DNA of 55,482 nt from Candidatus Omnitrophota bacterium (GTDB lineage: Bacteria > Omnitrophota > Gorgyraeia > Zapsychrales > Zapsychraceae). The DNA lies in NCBI GenBank assembly GCA_018062515.1, contig JAGOSC010000008.1, positions 1 to 55,482 on the forward strand, written 5' to 3'. Made by a program: the position numbers and the translations under genes. The notes below the pieces were generated by a model. The model saw nothing but the letters and a program-made list of their open reading frames with translations. It was not told where the DNA came from and ran no database searches. Of this stretch, positions 35,299 to 44,223 are shown in pieces (positions within the stretch are counted from its first letter, which is position 1; each line of letters opens with the position of its first letter).

Positions 35299-36609
35299 TT
35301 AATTCAACCTCTTAAAATCGCTCGAACACACAGGACCTTTAAGGAATTTCTTTACGTTCCCATCTTTCATTGCCTGACCTAGAACCGCAAAAGCCTGATC
35401 CACCGCGTATAAATAATCGTCGACGATCTTTTCTGTATGCGCCAGACTGGCATAAAATGCTGTAGTCGTTAGAAAGCCTTTTTCCAACATGATTTGGATA
35501 AACAATGTTTTCAACGCCAATGTTTCTTTATGATCAAAAGAAAAATGTCCCAGCGGAAAAATGCCCGACACATGCAATGGCAGATGATGTTTTAGCGCGG
35601 ATTGTTTCCATCCGGCCTGAACTTTGCGGCCAACTTTTTCCAAATATTGAGGGACTTTCTCTCTTTCCATTTTCTGAATTGTAGCCAAGGCTGCCGTCGG
35701 GCCAATCCGTTCGGTCCAATACGTACTGCTGATAAACGTGTCATTCGCGGCTTCCATCAATTCTTTTTTTCCAATGATGGCCGCCATGGGAAATCCATTG
35801 CTCATACCCTTGGCAAACACGGCCATGTCTGGAGTCACACCTAATGTTTGATGCGCCCCACCCACATTCAACCGCCAGCCGGCCGTGATTTCATCCAAGA
35901 TAAAAGGAACCTGTTCATTCTCCGTTTTCTGACGGATGGTTTCAAAAAATCCTTTGTTAGGAAGATGATTGCGAACCGGTTCCATCACCACTGCAGCCAA
36001 CTGCGCTTTATGTTTTTCAAACAACGATAAAAAATTATCTGTGTCATTGTAATTGAACGCGATCGCCGTTCCTTTCAACCCTTGAGGAACACCCGCCGGC
36101 GGCAAGCCTGGCATCAAATGTCCGTCGAGAGAACGATCATCCGCTAAGTTCGCCGCTAAATACCAATCGCCCCAGCCATGATAACCGCAAAACAAAATCA
36201 CATCTTTCCGACGGAAAGAACGCGCGATGCGCACCGCTGCGGCCATAGCTTCACCACCGCAACGCGTGAAGCGAGCCATGTTCGCCCAGGGATGAAGTTT
36301 GCATAATTTTTTAGTGAGTTCGACTTCTTCCGGACAATTGAGCGTGGTCATCGAACCCAAATCAATCGCTTGCTTCACCGCCTGATTCACATCCTTGTCA
36401 GCATAGCCTAAAATGCACGAACCAATTCCCATGAGCCCGGTATCGATATATTCTTTTCCATCCAAATCCCACAGTCGACAGCCTTCCGCCTTGTGAAAAT
36501 AGGCCGGCCATAATTCCGGCAAAAACCGTTCAGCCTTCTTTGAAAAAAGCTGCGTCCCGCCGGGAATAATTTTTAAAGCTTCATTGTATAAATCTTGTGA
36601 TTTTCCCAT
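35299..36609 (-). CDS. Class III (GSA-like) aminotransferase
   Basis: A 436-residue PLP enzyme like glutamate-1-semialdehyde aminomutase. The N-terminal GGTQLFSKKAERFLPELWPAY is the GSA-type beginning; the PLP lysine lies in DMAVFAKGMSNGFPMAAIIG (near 268), and FTRCGGEAMAAAVRIAR binds the cofactor phosphate. Such genes commonly sit within pse clusters, between the PseF-type cytidylyltransferase and PseG, though their role there is not settled. Here the start overlaps the cytidylyltransferase stop (TAATG). It is probably not a haem enzyme, because no haem genes are near. Confidence 0.88.
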   Translation of the reverse strand: MGKSQDLYNEALKIIPGGTQLFSKKAERFLPELWPAYFHKAEGCRLWDLDGKEYIDTGLMGIGSCILGYADKDVNQAVKQAIDLGSMTTLNCPEEVELTKKLCKLHPWANMARFTRCGGEAMAAAVRIARSFRRKDVILFCGYHGWGDWYLAANLADDRSLDGHLMPGLPPAGVPQGLKGTAIAFNYNDTDNFLSLFEKHKAQLAAVVMEPVRNHLPNKGFFETIRQKTENEQVPFILDEITAGWRLNVGGAHQTLGVTPDMAVFAKGMSNGFPMAAIIGKKELMEAANDTFISSTYWTERIGPTAALATIQKMEREKVPQYLEKVGRKVQAGWKQSALKHHLPLHVSGIFPLGHFSFDHKETLALKTLFIQIMLEKGFLTTTAFYASLAHTEKIVDDYLYAVDQAFAVLGQAMKDGNVKKFLKGPVCSSDFKRLN

Positions 36610-37319
36610 TAAGCAAACTTTCGGTTAATTTCTTCAATTTCAGGATGCTGCTTAAGAAATGTCAATATATCCTGCATCGTGAACGTGATTCCTTTAAGAG
36701 GATATAATCCCTCAATGATTCGCGTGACAAATTCTAAATCTTCTTGGTAATCCAGCGTCCAGCGTAGGTCACCCAAATTTTCATCTTGTGAAAAATTCGC
36801 GATGGTGTATTTTCCACTTAAACGTATGTATTTGGTGACATGTTCACGATCCGCTGTGTCTGTAGCCTTTTTCCACGCATCTTCAAGGACAGAAAATCGG
36901 CATATTTCTACGTCCTGTCCGTCGGGAAAAGTACGTTTGGTTATATTGGAACAATAATCCACGTTTTGTTCTTTAAAATAATTAACCACTTGATCAATCA
37001 CCTGAGGATCTAGCAATGGGCAATCGGCGGTTAAACGGATCACTTCATCCGCTTGATACAATTTTGCCGCTTGATAATAACGGTCAAGCACATCATTTTC
37101 AGAACCGCGAAAAACGTCGATTCCTAAAGATTTCACATATTCGCACATTGAATCATTATTCGCACTGGAAGGCGCCGCCACGATCACCTTATCGATGTTT
37201 TTCGCCCGGCGCACGCGCTCGACGACAAAATAAATAATGGGTTTCCCCATGATCATTTTCATTCCCTTACCGGGAAGCCGTGTAGATCCCATCCGTGCCT
37301 GAATAATGGCGCATCTCAT
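36609..37319 (-). CDS. pseF: SpsF/PseF-type cytidylyltransferase
   Basis: A 236-residue nucleotidyltransferase starting MRCAIIQARMGSTRLPGKGM, the SpsF signature of the KdsB/NeuA fold. DEVIRLTADCPLLDP carries the metal-binding Asp. In pse clusters of this type it is taken as the CMP-pseudaminate synthetase. ATG 37319 is used because this residue is the family start; ATG 37331 would add four residues and lie directly on the ribosome site. It overlaps the aldo/keto reductase stop by ATGA. The second cytidylyltransferase at 7956-8687 is of a different subfamily. Confidence 0.85.
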   Translation of the reverse strand: MRCAIIQARMGSTRLPGKGMKMIMGKPIIYFVVERVRRAKNIDKVIVAAPSSANNDSMCEYVKSLGIDVFRGSENDVLDRYYQAAKLYQADEVIRLTADCPLLDPQVIDQVVNYFKEQNVDYCSNITKRTFPDGQDVEICRFSVLEDAWKKATDTADREHVTKYIRLSGKYTIANFSQDENLGDLRWTLDYQEDLEFVTRIIEGLYPLKGITFTMQDILTFLKQHPEIEEINRKFA

Positions 37320-38227
37320 AAACTTTTCCATCCTCGCGGGTCAATTAATGATTTTTCAGAAACAGCCAATGCACTTAATTCTTCGAAATCTTCTTCCTTC
37401 AGCTTAAATTCTTTTGATGCGCGCACATTCTCTTCAATTTCTTTGACAGTATCCATTCCCAAAACGGCTGATGTGATTTCCGGCTGATACATAGCAAACG
37501 CTAGGGCTAACGTCGATTCATTGGTTTGATATTTATGGGTTAATTCTTTTAAAGTCAATTTTCTTTCCTTCAGCCCGTCGAGTTCTTTGGGTAATTTTTC
37601 AACCGGCAGCGGAATAACTCCTTTTAAATAAATCGACCGAATAATAATATTGATATTTTCCTTCTTCAATTTCTTGAATAAAGGTTTAAAACGCTGATCA
37701 AAAATACTCCATGGCAATTGAATAAACTGCATATGTTTTTTAATTCTTTCGAAATACAATTCAACAAATTCCAAGTCGTAAACCGAAATACCCAAAGAGT
37801 GAAACATTTTGTTTTGCTGATAATCCACCAAACACTCCCAAAATAATGGATTATTGATTAAAAATTTATCCGATTGATGAATATATAGGATATCTAAATG
37901 ATCACATCCCAAAGCTTGCCTGGATTGATCGATCGACGACAAAATCTTTTTCTGCAAAACAGATTTAACTTTAAGATCATCTTCATTAATCTTGGATAAT
38001 TTCGTGGCGATGACAAAATCACGCTGATCTTTTCTCTTGAGAAACTGTCCGATTTTCTCTTCACTGGAACCATAGCCTCGGGCCGTGTCCAAAAAATTAA
38101 TCCCGTTTTCCAAAGCGGATTCGAGCAGGGCATCTACTTCCGGTTGGGTTTTGGCTTTATTAAATCCATAATCTAAACCGAAATGCGCCGTCCCTAATCC
38201 TATTCTGCTGATCGCCGTTTGTATCAT
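37316..38227 (-). CDS. Aldo/keto reductase
   Basis: A 303-residue AKR. The tetrad is visible: Asp and Tyr in FLDTARGYGSSEEKIG, Lys in FVIATKLSK and His in LDILYIHQSD. It is likely a NAD(P)H-dependent reductase with a TIM barrel. AKR genes of this type occur between pseC and pseF in several pseudaminic acid clusters, with no agreed function. It overlaps PseC and the cytidylyltransferase by ATGA on both sides, so it is translated with them. Confidence 0.87.
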   Translation of the reverse strand: MIQTAISRIGLGTAHFGLDYGFNKAKTQPEVDALLESALENGINFLDTARGYGSSEEKIGQFLKRKDQRDFVIATKLSKINEDDLKVKSVLQKKILSSIDQSRQALGCDHLDILYIHQSDKFLINNPLFWECLVDYQQNKMFHSLGISVYDLEFVELYFERIKKHMQFIQLPWSIFDQRFKPLFKKLKKENINIIIRSIYLKGVIPLPVEKLPKELDGLKERKLTLKELTHKYQTNESTLALAFAMYQPEITSAVLGMDTVKEIEENVRASKEFKLKEEDFEELSALAVSEKSLIDPRGWKSL

Positions 38228-39375
38228 TCTTCTAATCCTTTAACGGCGGAAATGACTTTCTGTACGTCGGTATCTGACATTCCCGGAAATATAGGAATAG
38301 ACAAACACTGCTCATAAAATTTCTCAGCATTTTTCAATTCTTTGACCCCATGAACTTCTCTCTGATAGTAAGGTTGTTTATAAACCGGTATATAATGTAC
38401 CTGCGATCCGACTCCATTTTGTTTAAACATCTGCATAACTTTGGCGCGCGACAATTTCAATCCTTTAAAATCAATCAAAATGACAAAAAGATGATAAGCC
38501 GAACGCACCGATTCCGGCTCTTCCAGCGACGAGATATAACGCAATCCTTGAAACGCATTCTTGTATTGCGCGGCAATTTCTTTTCTACGGCTGACAAACG
38601 CGTCGAGTTTTTTTAGCTGACTTTCGCCTAAAGCACATTGAATATCGGTAATCCGGTAATTGTAACCCAGCTCCTGCATTTCGTAATACCACGGAATTTT
38701 TTCCAGTTTAACTTTATCGCGGACAATACCATGGCTTCTTAAAACCAATAATTTCTTATAAAATTCCTTATTATTCGTCGTGATCGCTCCGCCTTCACCG
38801 GTCGTAATATGTTTAACCGGATGAAAACTGAAAACCGTCATGTCTGAATGTTGGCAACTACCGACCTTATACGATTTTTTTCCGACGGAATATTCTGAAC
38901 CTAAAGCATGACACGCATCTTCAATCACCGCACATCCATTTCTTTGTGCCTGCGTCATAATCGACGCCATGTCACACACTGAACCGGCAAAATGAACCGG
39001 AACAATCATCTTGGTTTTTTTTGTCATCTTGATTTCATTGACGTCTATCAAACCAGTCCGTAAATCAATGTCCGTAAAAACAGGTTTTGCTCCGTTGTAA
39101 AGTGCTGCATTGGCGGTCGCTAAAAATGTGATTGGTGATGTCACCATTTCATCCCCACGCCCTAAACCTGCAGCTTTGTACGCTAAATGTAAAGCGGCTG
39201 TTCCGGATGAAACAGCGACGGCATACTTAGCTCCGCAAACTTTCGTCAGTGAATTCTCAAATTCTTCGACCTTGGGCCCTTGAGTGAACCATTTTCCTCT
39301 CAATACATCGACGACAGATCTTATATCCTCTTCATCAATGGTTTGCTGCCCATATGGTATAAACGCCGTATTCAA
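38224..39375 (-). CDS. pseC: UDP-4-amino-4,6-dideoxy-N-acetyl-beta-L-altrosamine transaminase
   Basis: A 383-residue DegT-family aminotransferase: PLP lysine Lys188 in VFSFHPVKHITTGEGGAITT, the SSGTAALHLAYKAAGLGRGDE loop, and an N-terminal start MNTAFIPYGQQTIDEEDI typical of PseC. It aminates C4 of the keto sugar made by PseB, the gene 10 bp upstream. The start codon is TTG, with AAGGA about 7 nt upstream; no ATG is available in frame before the conserved PYGQQ. The order PseB-PseC and the following AKR, PseF, GSA-like, PseG and PseI genes identify the pathway. Confidence 0.92.
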   Translation of the reverse strand: MNTAFIPYGQQTIDEEDIRSVVDVLRGKWFTQGPKVEEFENSLTKVCGAKYAVAVSSGTAALHLAYKAAGLGRGDEMVTSPITFLATANAALYNGAKPVFTDIDLRTGLIDVNEIKMTKKTKMIVPVHFAGSVCDMASIMTQAQRNGCAVIEDACHALGSEYSVGKKSYKVGSCQHSDMTVFSFHPVKHITTGEGGAITTNNKEFYKKLLVLRSHGIVRDKVKLEKIPWYYEMQELGYNYRITDIQCALGESQLKKLDAFVSRRKEIAAQYKNAFQGLRYISSLEEPESVRSAYHLFVILIDFKGLKLSRAKVMQMFKQNGVGSQVHYIPVYKQPYYQREVHGVKELKNAEKFYEQCLSIPIFPGMSDTDVQKVISAVKGLEE

Positions 39376-39385
39376 AATATTGTCC

Positions 39386-40405
39386 TTAGCTTAACAACAA
39401 TTTGTTGGGGGATTTTCCGCCTGCACCAAATAACATTTTTCGAATCGCTTCAACCGACAGCCATTTATCATTGGTGTCACTTTTGTAAACAAAACCTTCT
39501 TTGACATCTTTATATTTTCCGTAAACTTCATGCGCTTTGGGTTGAGTATAAAATTGCGGTAAAATCACATAAGTGCCTTTGAAAATTTTCGCTTTTCTGG
39601 ACTCGTCCTCGGAAATAAGCGTTTCATGTATTTTCTCGCCTGGTCTGATCCCAATCATTTTCAATTTTGCTTCTGGTTCAATAGCCAGTGCTAAATCGAC
39701 CATCCGCATCGATGGAATAATCGGGATAAAGTTCTCACCGCCGACGGAATACTGCAGCGCTTTAAGAACTAATTCCACACTTTGATCTAAGGTAATCCAA
39801 AAACGTGTCATTCGTTCGTCGGTGATCGGAAATTCTTTAATCCCTTCTCTTTTCAAGTTTAGAAAAAGAGGAATAACACTGCCGCGCGAACCCATAACAT
39901 TCCCATAACGAACAACTGAAAACTGGACTTTTTGTCCGCCGTATTCATTGGCAGCAATAAATGTTTTCTCCGCGACTAATTTTGTAGCTCCATACAGATT
40001 GGTCGGGCTAACCGCTTTATCCGTCGACAATGCTACAACTTTCTTTACGCCTTTCTCGATGGCTGCATGAACAATATTATCCGCGCCGATGACATTCGTC
40101 TTAACCGCTTCCGTGGGATTGTATTCGAGGGCAGGAACTTGTTTTAAAGCCGCCGCATGAACAACATAATCCACACCATCAAAAGCACGTTCCAGCCTGT
40201 TACGATCGCGAATATCTCCTAAAAAATACCGAATAGGATAACGATTGTCAGAAAACTTTTTTGCCATTTCATACTGTTTAAATTCATCCCGTGAAAAAAC
40301 AATGACTTTTTTAGGTTTGTAGTTGTCGAATAAGATTTCAACAAGCTTATTACCAAAAGATCCTGTTCCCCCTGTGATGAGTATTGTTGAACCATTAATT
40401 TCCAT
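39386..40405 (-). CDS. pseB: UDP-N-acetylglucosamine 4,6-dehydratase (inverting)
   Basis: A 339-residue extended SDR with PseB hallmarks. TILITGGTGSFGNKLVEILF binds NADP, STDKAVSPTNLYGATK holds the Thr-Asp-Lys and Tyr-Lys residues, and AAALKQVPALEYNPTEAVKT is a signature of the PseB/FlaA1 group. It dehydrates and epimerises UDP-GlcNAc at C5 to UDP-2-acetamido-2,6-dideoxy-beta-L-arabino-hexos-4-ulose, the first step to pseudaminic acid. A perfect AGGAGG lies before the ATG, the strongest ribosome site in the run. It follows the regulator gene by 41 bp. Confidence 0.95.
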   Translation of the reverse strand: MEINGSTILITGGTGSFGNKLVEILFDNYKPKKVIVFSRDEFKQYEMAKKFSDNRYPIRYFLGDIRDRNRLERAFDGVDYVVHAAALKQVPALEYNPTEAVKTNVIGADNIVHAAIEKGVKKVVALSTDKAVSPTNLYGATKLVAEKTFIAANEYGGQKVQFSVVRYGNVMGSRGSVIPLFLNLKREGIKEFPITDERMTRFWITLDQSVELVLKALQYSVGGENFIPIIPSMRMVDLALAIEPEAKLKMIGIRPGEKIHETLISEDESRKAKIFKGTYVILPQFYTQPKAHEVYGKYKDVKEGFVYKSDTNDKWLSVEAIRKMLFGAGGKSPNKLLLS

Positions 40406-40446
40406 TCAAAACCTCCTTGCCAACTTTGATTGTTTCTAAATCTTTT

Positions 40447-40986
40447 TTATAATATCGCTAAATCTGTTTTTGCAATTTCTTTCAATAAATCCAGATGATT
40501 CTTTCGATTAAAGCCGTTTAAATCAATATTTTCATATCCCGTCAGCAGAACTCCGTCGATATCGTTTTCCGGAAGAGCTTTAAGGATTTGAATGGAACTA
40601 TCCTGTAATTTGGCTTCACGAAAAGCGGTTTCGACGAGAAATGTAAGGTCAGACTGACAGTACAAATAAAATCGCCTACGGCCCGCCTTATGCTGTTGCG
40701 TTAATAAATCTTTAACATTATCTTTGATTAAACCAATAGAATTGATGGTGTTTAATGTATATTTGACGGACTGCCTCATTTTCTCGGAAAGCCCATGCGC
40801 GGTGAGAATGTATTTAACATTGCGCTTGTTCAATTGTTCAATGCGGATATAACCCTTGGAGATAAGGCGGCGAATCAGCATGTTGATCATGCCCAGTGAA
40901 AGTTCCATTTGCCGCGAAAGGTCGCGCTGATTGGAACCGAGCTCGCGTCCCAGGATATTGACTAATTCAAATTCACGTTCGTCCAA
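40447..40986 (-). CDS. MarR-type winged-helix regulator of the glycan operon
   Basis: A 179-residue protein whose first 85 residues form a winged helix-turn-helix (LGSNQRDLSRQMELSLGM as recognition-helix region; RRLISKGYIRIEQLNKR as the wing). The layout resembles the EPS-associated MarR regulators that precede polysaccharide gene sets; the C-terminal half (GRRRFYLYCQSDLTFLVET, with an IDGVLLTGYENIDL segment) may bind a ligand. TTG at 40986 is the start, with GAGG 5 nt upstream. It is the first gene behind the promoter at 41051-41078, next to a palindrome, so it may control its own operon; this is inference. Confidence 0.72.
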   Translation of the reverse strand: MDEREFELVNILGRELGSNQRDLSRQMELSLGMINMLIRRLISKGYIRIEQLNKRNVKYILTAHGLSEKMRQSVKYTLNTINSIGLIKDNVKDLLTQQHKAGRRRFYLYCQSDLTFLVETAFREAKLQDSSIQILKALPENDIDGVLLTGYENIDLNGFNRKNHLDLLKEIAKTDLAIL

Positions 40987-41029
40987 TACTGCCTCAAAGC
41001 GGAATAGTTATGGGTTGGTATGAAACTTC

Positions 41030-41044
41030 GTTCATTTTGTGAAC
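41030..41044. promoter_or_regulatory. Palindrome GTTCA-N5-TGAAC, candidate operator
   Basis: A perfect 5-bp inverted repeat with a 5-nt centre lies between the promoter and the regulator gene, overlapping the predicted transcription start. It is 44 bp before the TTG of the winged-helix regulator, a usual place for a MarR-type operator. The match is short, so chance is possible. Confidence 0.4.
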
Positions 41045-41050
41045 ATCAAT

Positions 41051-41078
41051 ATTATAAATGGGAGCCCAATCATGTCAA
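41051..41078 (-). promoter_or_regulatory. Near-consensus sigma70 promoter of the glycan operon
   Basis: On the minus strand a perfect -35 box TTGACA (41073-41078) is followed after 16 bp by a perfect -10 box TATAAT (41051-41056). The start would be near 41044, giving a leader of about 58 nt before the regulator's TTG. It faces the whole leftward run of about 37 genes. Confidence 0.8.
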
Positions 41079-41211
41079 GCTAAATAAAGGAAGGGTAGAC
41101 CAAAACTAAGATCATAAGTTATTTAATTTGAACTATTTACAGATTAGTCCTAATTTTATTTATATGACCGTACAATGATTGAACAATTTAATGAAAAAAT
41201 ATGTTATGACT

Positions 41212-41376
41212 TTACCCTGAACAGAACGGTTTTACTCGTTCAGCATTAAATGGACAATGTAGACAGTTATTCTTACAACAATAACCGCGCTTTAAATGGT
41301 ATTCACGCGTGAAGACAAACAGTCCATCTTGATCAATAAAATAATCTATACCTAAAATTATTTCCTCAGATGGCAC
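41212..41376 (-). CDS. Small Cys-rich DUF5522 protein
   Basis: A short gene of 54 codons, below the length cut-off of most gene callers. The peptide contains FVFTREYHLKRGYCCKNNC followed by LHCPF; YHxxRGxCC...CxxCP with a preceding FT is the signature of DUF5522 proteins, probably metal-binding. It is in the same frame as the receptor gene, after its TAA stop. GTG at 41376, 12 nt after that stop and preceded by GGAGAG, is the likely start; an ATT further on (41358) with GAGGA is less likely. It probably shares the B12-controlled transcript. Family role is unknown. Confidence 0.7.
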   Translation of the reverse strand: MPSEEIILGIDYFIDQDGLFVFTREYHLKRGYCCKNNCLHCPFNAERVKPFCSG

Positions 41377-41388
41377 AACTCTCCAATC

Positions 41389-43425
41389 TTAGAATTTGAT
41401 ATTAACCCCGCCCATAAAATTCTGTTCTGGTGCAGGAAAAACATCCCGTGAAGTTAAAGTGCTATTCATCGATTCATAAGTATTATATTTTCGACCTAAC
41501 AAATTATTGATCGCCACGTATAATTCTAAATTTCTGCGCTCATACGATAATTTCAAATCAGTGACAAAATAGGGTTTAGCCTTAGGCACCAAATTGTCCG
41601 GATCGTTAATAGCATAACGATCGCCGACATAACGTCCGGTCATTAAAACGTGATAATGTTCGTACAGGCGGACAGCTAATCCTGTATTCGCTTGATGAGT
41701 GGGGACAAATGGGACCTGTTTTCCGTCGTGGGACCCTTCCGTAAATTCCGGATCCTGGAAGGTATAATTCATAAAATATTCAAGCTTATTCAAATTTTCA
41801 GGAACAGGTAAGTCTTGGAGAAAACTTAGGATATCAGCTTTCGCTCCATACTCAACCCCTACCCGGCGGATTTGATCATAATTGCTGTTAGAAAAAATCG
41901 CCGGATCGTAAAAAATTTCATTTTCTGTTTCCATCAAATACGGCGTCACACTCATGACAACCTGGTCATTAAAATTATGTTTGACTCCAATTTCATATTG
42001 TTTTCCTCTTTGCTGCTCAAGACTGGTATTTAGCCCTCCTGGGAAACCAAAAAAAGCTGTACTATACCATTCATTCGGAGTCAAAAATCGAAATGTCTGC
42101 TGAAAATTGGCAAACACGTTACTACCTTTAGCATATTCATATTTTAAACCAGCTGAAGAAACAGATTCGTCGGGGCTTTTTGTTTCATAATTCGGAATAC
42201 TCCCTCGTTCATCAAAAGTAAATTCGGCTTTATGATAACGTGATCCTCCGACGAAAAACAAACTTTCTATCAATTCAACTTCCATATTTCCGAAGTAACC
42301 ATACTCATCTTTCGAAATAGTAAGGTCATCGGTGTTGTTATTATTCCCTAAGATATCACTGGTGTGGTTGTACTTGTCAAATCCTAAAATAAAATCGACG
42401 TCCCGATCATAAATTTCCCGATCAAAGATATATTTGAGGGCCACACCATTGGTTTCTATCTCGCGATCGGCACCATAATCTCCCCACATAATAGATTTAA
42501 AAAGTTCAAAATTATCCCTATCCCGATGTGTCCCCTCGATAACAAAATATCCTAAGTTATCATCGCCAGAGAGAGGATCAATTTCAAGATTCAATTGTAC
42601 ATATTGATCCTCGGTCCTCGCTAGACTTCCAACGGTGTCTGTCGGTGTACCTCGACGAGATAATGCAATAATTTCCGTCTCGTTAAGTCCTCCTGGCAAT
42701 TCATAAGAATCTTTATGATATCCGTATTGAAGGCCCACGCCGAATTGATCATTGAATTCATAATCCAACCGTCCATTGAAGTCTTTATAAAGTTCATCAG
42801 AATTTTCACGGTAACCACGCTTGTCAAAATACTGATTGTAGAAATAATAAGAAAGCCCTTTGGCGCTTCCGGAAACTTGTACCTGCTCACCACTGGAACC
42901 ATAACTTCCCCCAAAATAACCGGCTTTTCCCGACAAGTCACCTTCGCCTTTTTTGGTGATAATGTTAATGACTCCTCCGACGGCATTATCACCATAAAGC
43001 ACCGAACCACCTCCGCGGATAATTTCAATGCGCTCAATGGCTCCAACGGGAATCTGTACTAAATCCGCCTGGCCGCTGTCAGCCGTATTTATCCGACGAC
43101 CATCGACCAAAACCAAAACATTTCGTCCCGCCGTGTCTCCGAAGCCGCGAATATCAACCGTACTGGAATGGAGTGTACCGTTATCATAAATAAAAACGCC
43201 TTGAACCTGCTGAAGTAATTCCGGAACTGATTTTGCGTGTGAATCTTCAATTTGCTCTTTGGTAATAACGGATACGTTTCCCGCCACCTTCTGACTTTCT
43301 TGTTCATGACGATTGGCCGTCACAATAATGGGATCCATATCGACACTGAACAAGGCGGATGCGTTTGTGTTTATAGTGATTAAAAAACTAAAAATGGAGA
43401 TGAGAATAAAGAGATGTTTTTTCAT
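41389..43425 (-). CDS. btuB: TonB-dependent outer-membrane receptor, BtuB-like
   Basis: A 678-residue receptor. Residues 1-24 form a signal peptide (MKKHLFILISIFSFLITI...), then a TonB-box-like DPIIVTANR, the plug domain (SVPELLQQVQGVFIYDNGT; VLVDGRRINTAD; RIEIIRGGGSVLYGDNAVGG) and a C-terminal barrel ending in Phe (GGVNIKF). ATG 43425 is used because the signal peptide starts there; a start at 43464 adds 13 residues that would precede it. A cobalamin riboswitch and terminator lie upstream (43450-43660), which points to import of vitamin B12 or a related corrinoid. Confidence 0.9.
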   Translation of the reverse strand: MKKHLFILISIFSFLITINTNASALFSVDMDPIIVTANRHEQESQKVAGNVSVITKEQIEDSHAKSVPELLQQVQGVFIYDNGTLHSSTVDIRGFGDTAGRNVLVLVDGRRINTADSGQADLVQIPVGAIERIEIIRGGGSVLYGDNAVGGVINIITKKGEGDLSGKAGYFGGSYGSSGEQVQVSGSAKGLSYYFYNQYFDKRGYRENSDELYKDFNGRLDYEFNDQFGVGLQYGYHKDSYELPGGLNETEIIALSRRGTPTDTVGSLARTEDQYVQLNLEIDPLSGDDNLGYFVIEGTHRDRDNFELFKSIMWGDYGADREIETNGVALKYIFDREIYDRDVDFILGFDKYNHTSDILGNNNNTDDLTISKDEYGYFGNMEVELIESLFFVGGSRYHKAEFTFDERGSIPNYETKSPDESVSSAGLKYEYAKGSNVFANFQQTFRFLTPNEWYSTAFFGFPGGLNTSLEQQRGKQYEIGVKHNFNDQVVMSVTPYLMETENEIFYDPAIFSNSNYDQIRRVGVEYGAKADILSFLQDLPVPENLNKLEYFMNYTFQDPEFTEGSHDGKQVPFVPTHQANTGLAVRLYEHYHVLMTGRYVGDRYAINDPDNLVPKAKPYFVTDLKLSYERRNLELYVAINNLLGRKYNTYESMNSTLTSRDVFPAPEQNFMGGVNIKF

Positions 43426-43449
43426 GATTGTTCTTTCTTGGTTAGGGCC

Positions 43450-43487
43450 AAAAAAAATCCTCATCAGACATTATGTCTCGATGAGGA
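43450..43487 (-). terminator. Intrinsic terminator of the cobalamin riboswitch
   Basis: On the minus strand a stem CCTCATC...GATGAGG, with an inner AGACA/TGTCT pairing, is followed by ATTTTTTTT. It lies between the aptamer and the receptor ATG, 25 bp before it, as expected for a switch that stops transcription when B12 is bound. Confidence 0.85.
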
Positions 43488-43489
43488 AT

Positions 43490-43660
43490 GTACCCGTGTT
43501 CTTGTTCCTACGTGTATATGTTTACGCCAACTGTCTTGCGCAGTTCTTGTAAAAACTATTCTGGTGGTGTTCTGGCTTCTTCCGTAAAAGAGCTTTTATT
43601 CTTTTATCGTAAGTTACAGCAGCGGGACTGCTACGGCATTTCACCGTATTTCCCATCAAA
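43490..43660 (-). promoter_or_regulatory. Cobalamin riboswitch
   Basis: Read on the minus strand, the leader has the conserved parts of the B12 aptamer in order: GGGAA, GGTGAAAT (43638-43645), GCAGTCCCGCTGCTGTAA, and the B12 box AAGCCAGAACACCACC (around 43562-43578). The terminator follows. Bound adenosyl- or methylcobalamin would end transcription before the TonB receptor gene. Exact ends of the aptamer are approximate. Confidence 0.9.
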
Positions 43661-43676
43661 ATAGAGAGTTTTAAAT

Positions 43677-44204
43677 TTAAAGAGCTTTAGCCAACCGTGT
43701 ATGTTTGAGTCGGGCAGCCAGGAATTCATATCCGCCGAATAAAACGGCTGTATAAATGATCGTGCTTAACAATGTTCCACGAAAATAAGGAATAGCGGCG
43801 ATATAACATTCCGTCAATCCTGCCCAATTTTTGGGATACATGCCGGAAACCAACCACACCGCAAAATTAGTGATGATAAAAAAGATAATGGCTGATCCGA
43901 CGGAGGCAAACGCGACCGTTTTAACACTTTTGTTTTCACGTAGTCTGAGGCCAATCCAGGAAATTAAAAGAATTGTTCCCCAAGTAAAGAAAATTGTGTC
44001 GTGAAAACCAAGGATCACGTCTGAAATAATCATCGTAATCAACGGAACAATAAAAGCATTTCGACGAGAAAGGTAAAATCCGGCAAAAAGGGCTATAGCC
44101 AAAATGGGCGTAAAGTTCCAAAAGTGCATAAAAACTCTGGATAAAACTCCTAATACAATTAAAAGGATTGGTAACATGACTAAATTCTCCCGTTCATTTT
44201 TCAT
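43677..44204 (-). CDS. DUF6580-type membrane protein
   Basis: A 175-residue protein with about five hydrophobic segments (VMLPILLIVLGVLSR, LAIALFAGFYL, and others) and the motif NFTPILAIALFAGFYL seen in DUF6580 putative transporters, related in appearance to ECF substrate-binding subunits. ATG 44204 is chosen: AAAGAGAAACA precedes it and the promoter at 44224-44251 puts transcription downstream of the alternative ATG at 44225, which would lie in the -10 box. It stops about 17 bp before the cobalamin aptamer, so it precedes the B12-receptor leader. A role in B12 or cofactor uptake is suggested by place only. Confidence 0.72.
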   Translation of the reverse strand: MKNERENLVMLPILLIVLGVLSRVFMHFWNFTPILAIALFAGFYLSRRNAFIVPLITMIISDVILGFHDTIFFTWGTILLISWIGLRLRENKSVKTVAFASVGSAIIFFIITNFAVWLVSGMYPKNWAGLTECYIAAIPYFRGTLLSTIIYTAVLFGGYEFLAARLKHTRLAKAL

Positions 44205-44223
44205 TGTTTCTCTTTTGTTTGTC

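Noticed and set aside
40987..41211. Further gene or RNA beyond the promoter and palindrome
   Set aside because: Apart from the promoter and the GTTCA palindrome this AT-rich stretch shows no open frame, hairpin with T-run or RNA motif.
43313..43552. Rightward reading frame of 79 codons across the receptor start and its leader
   Set aside because: It runs antisense to the signal peptide and riboswitch terminator, with no ribosome site.
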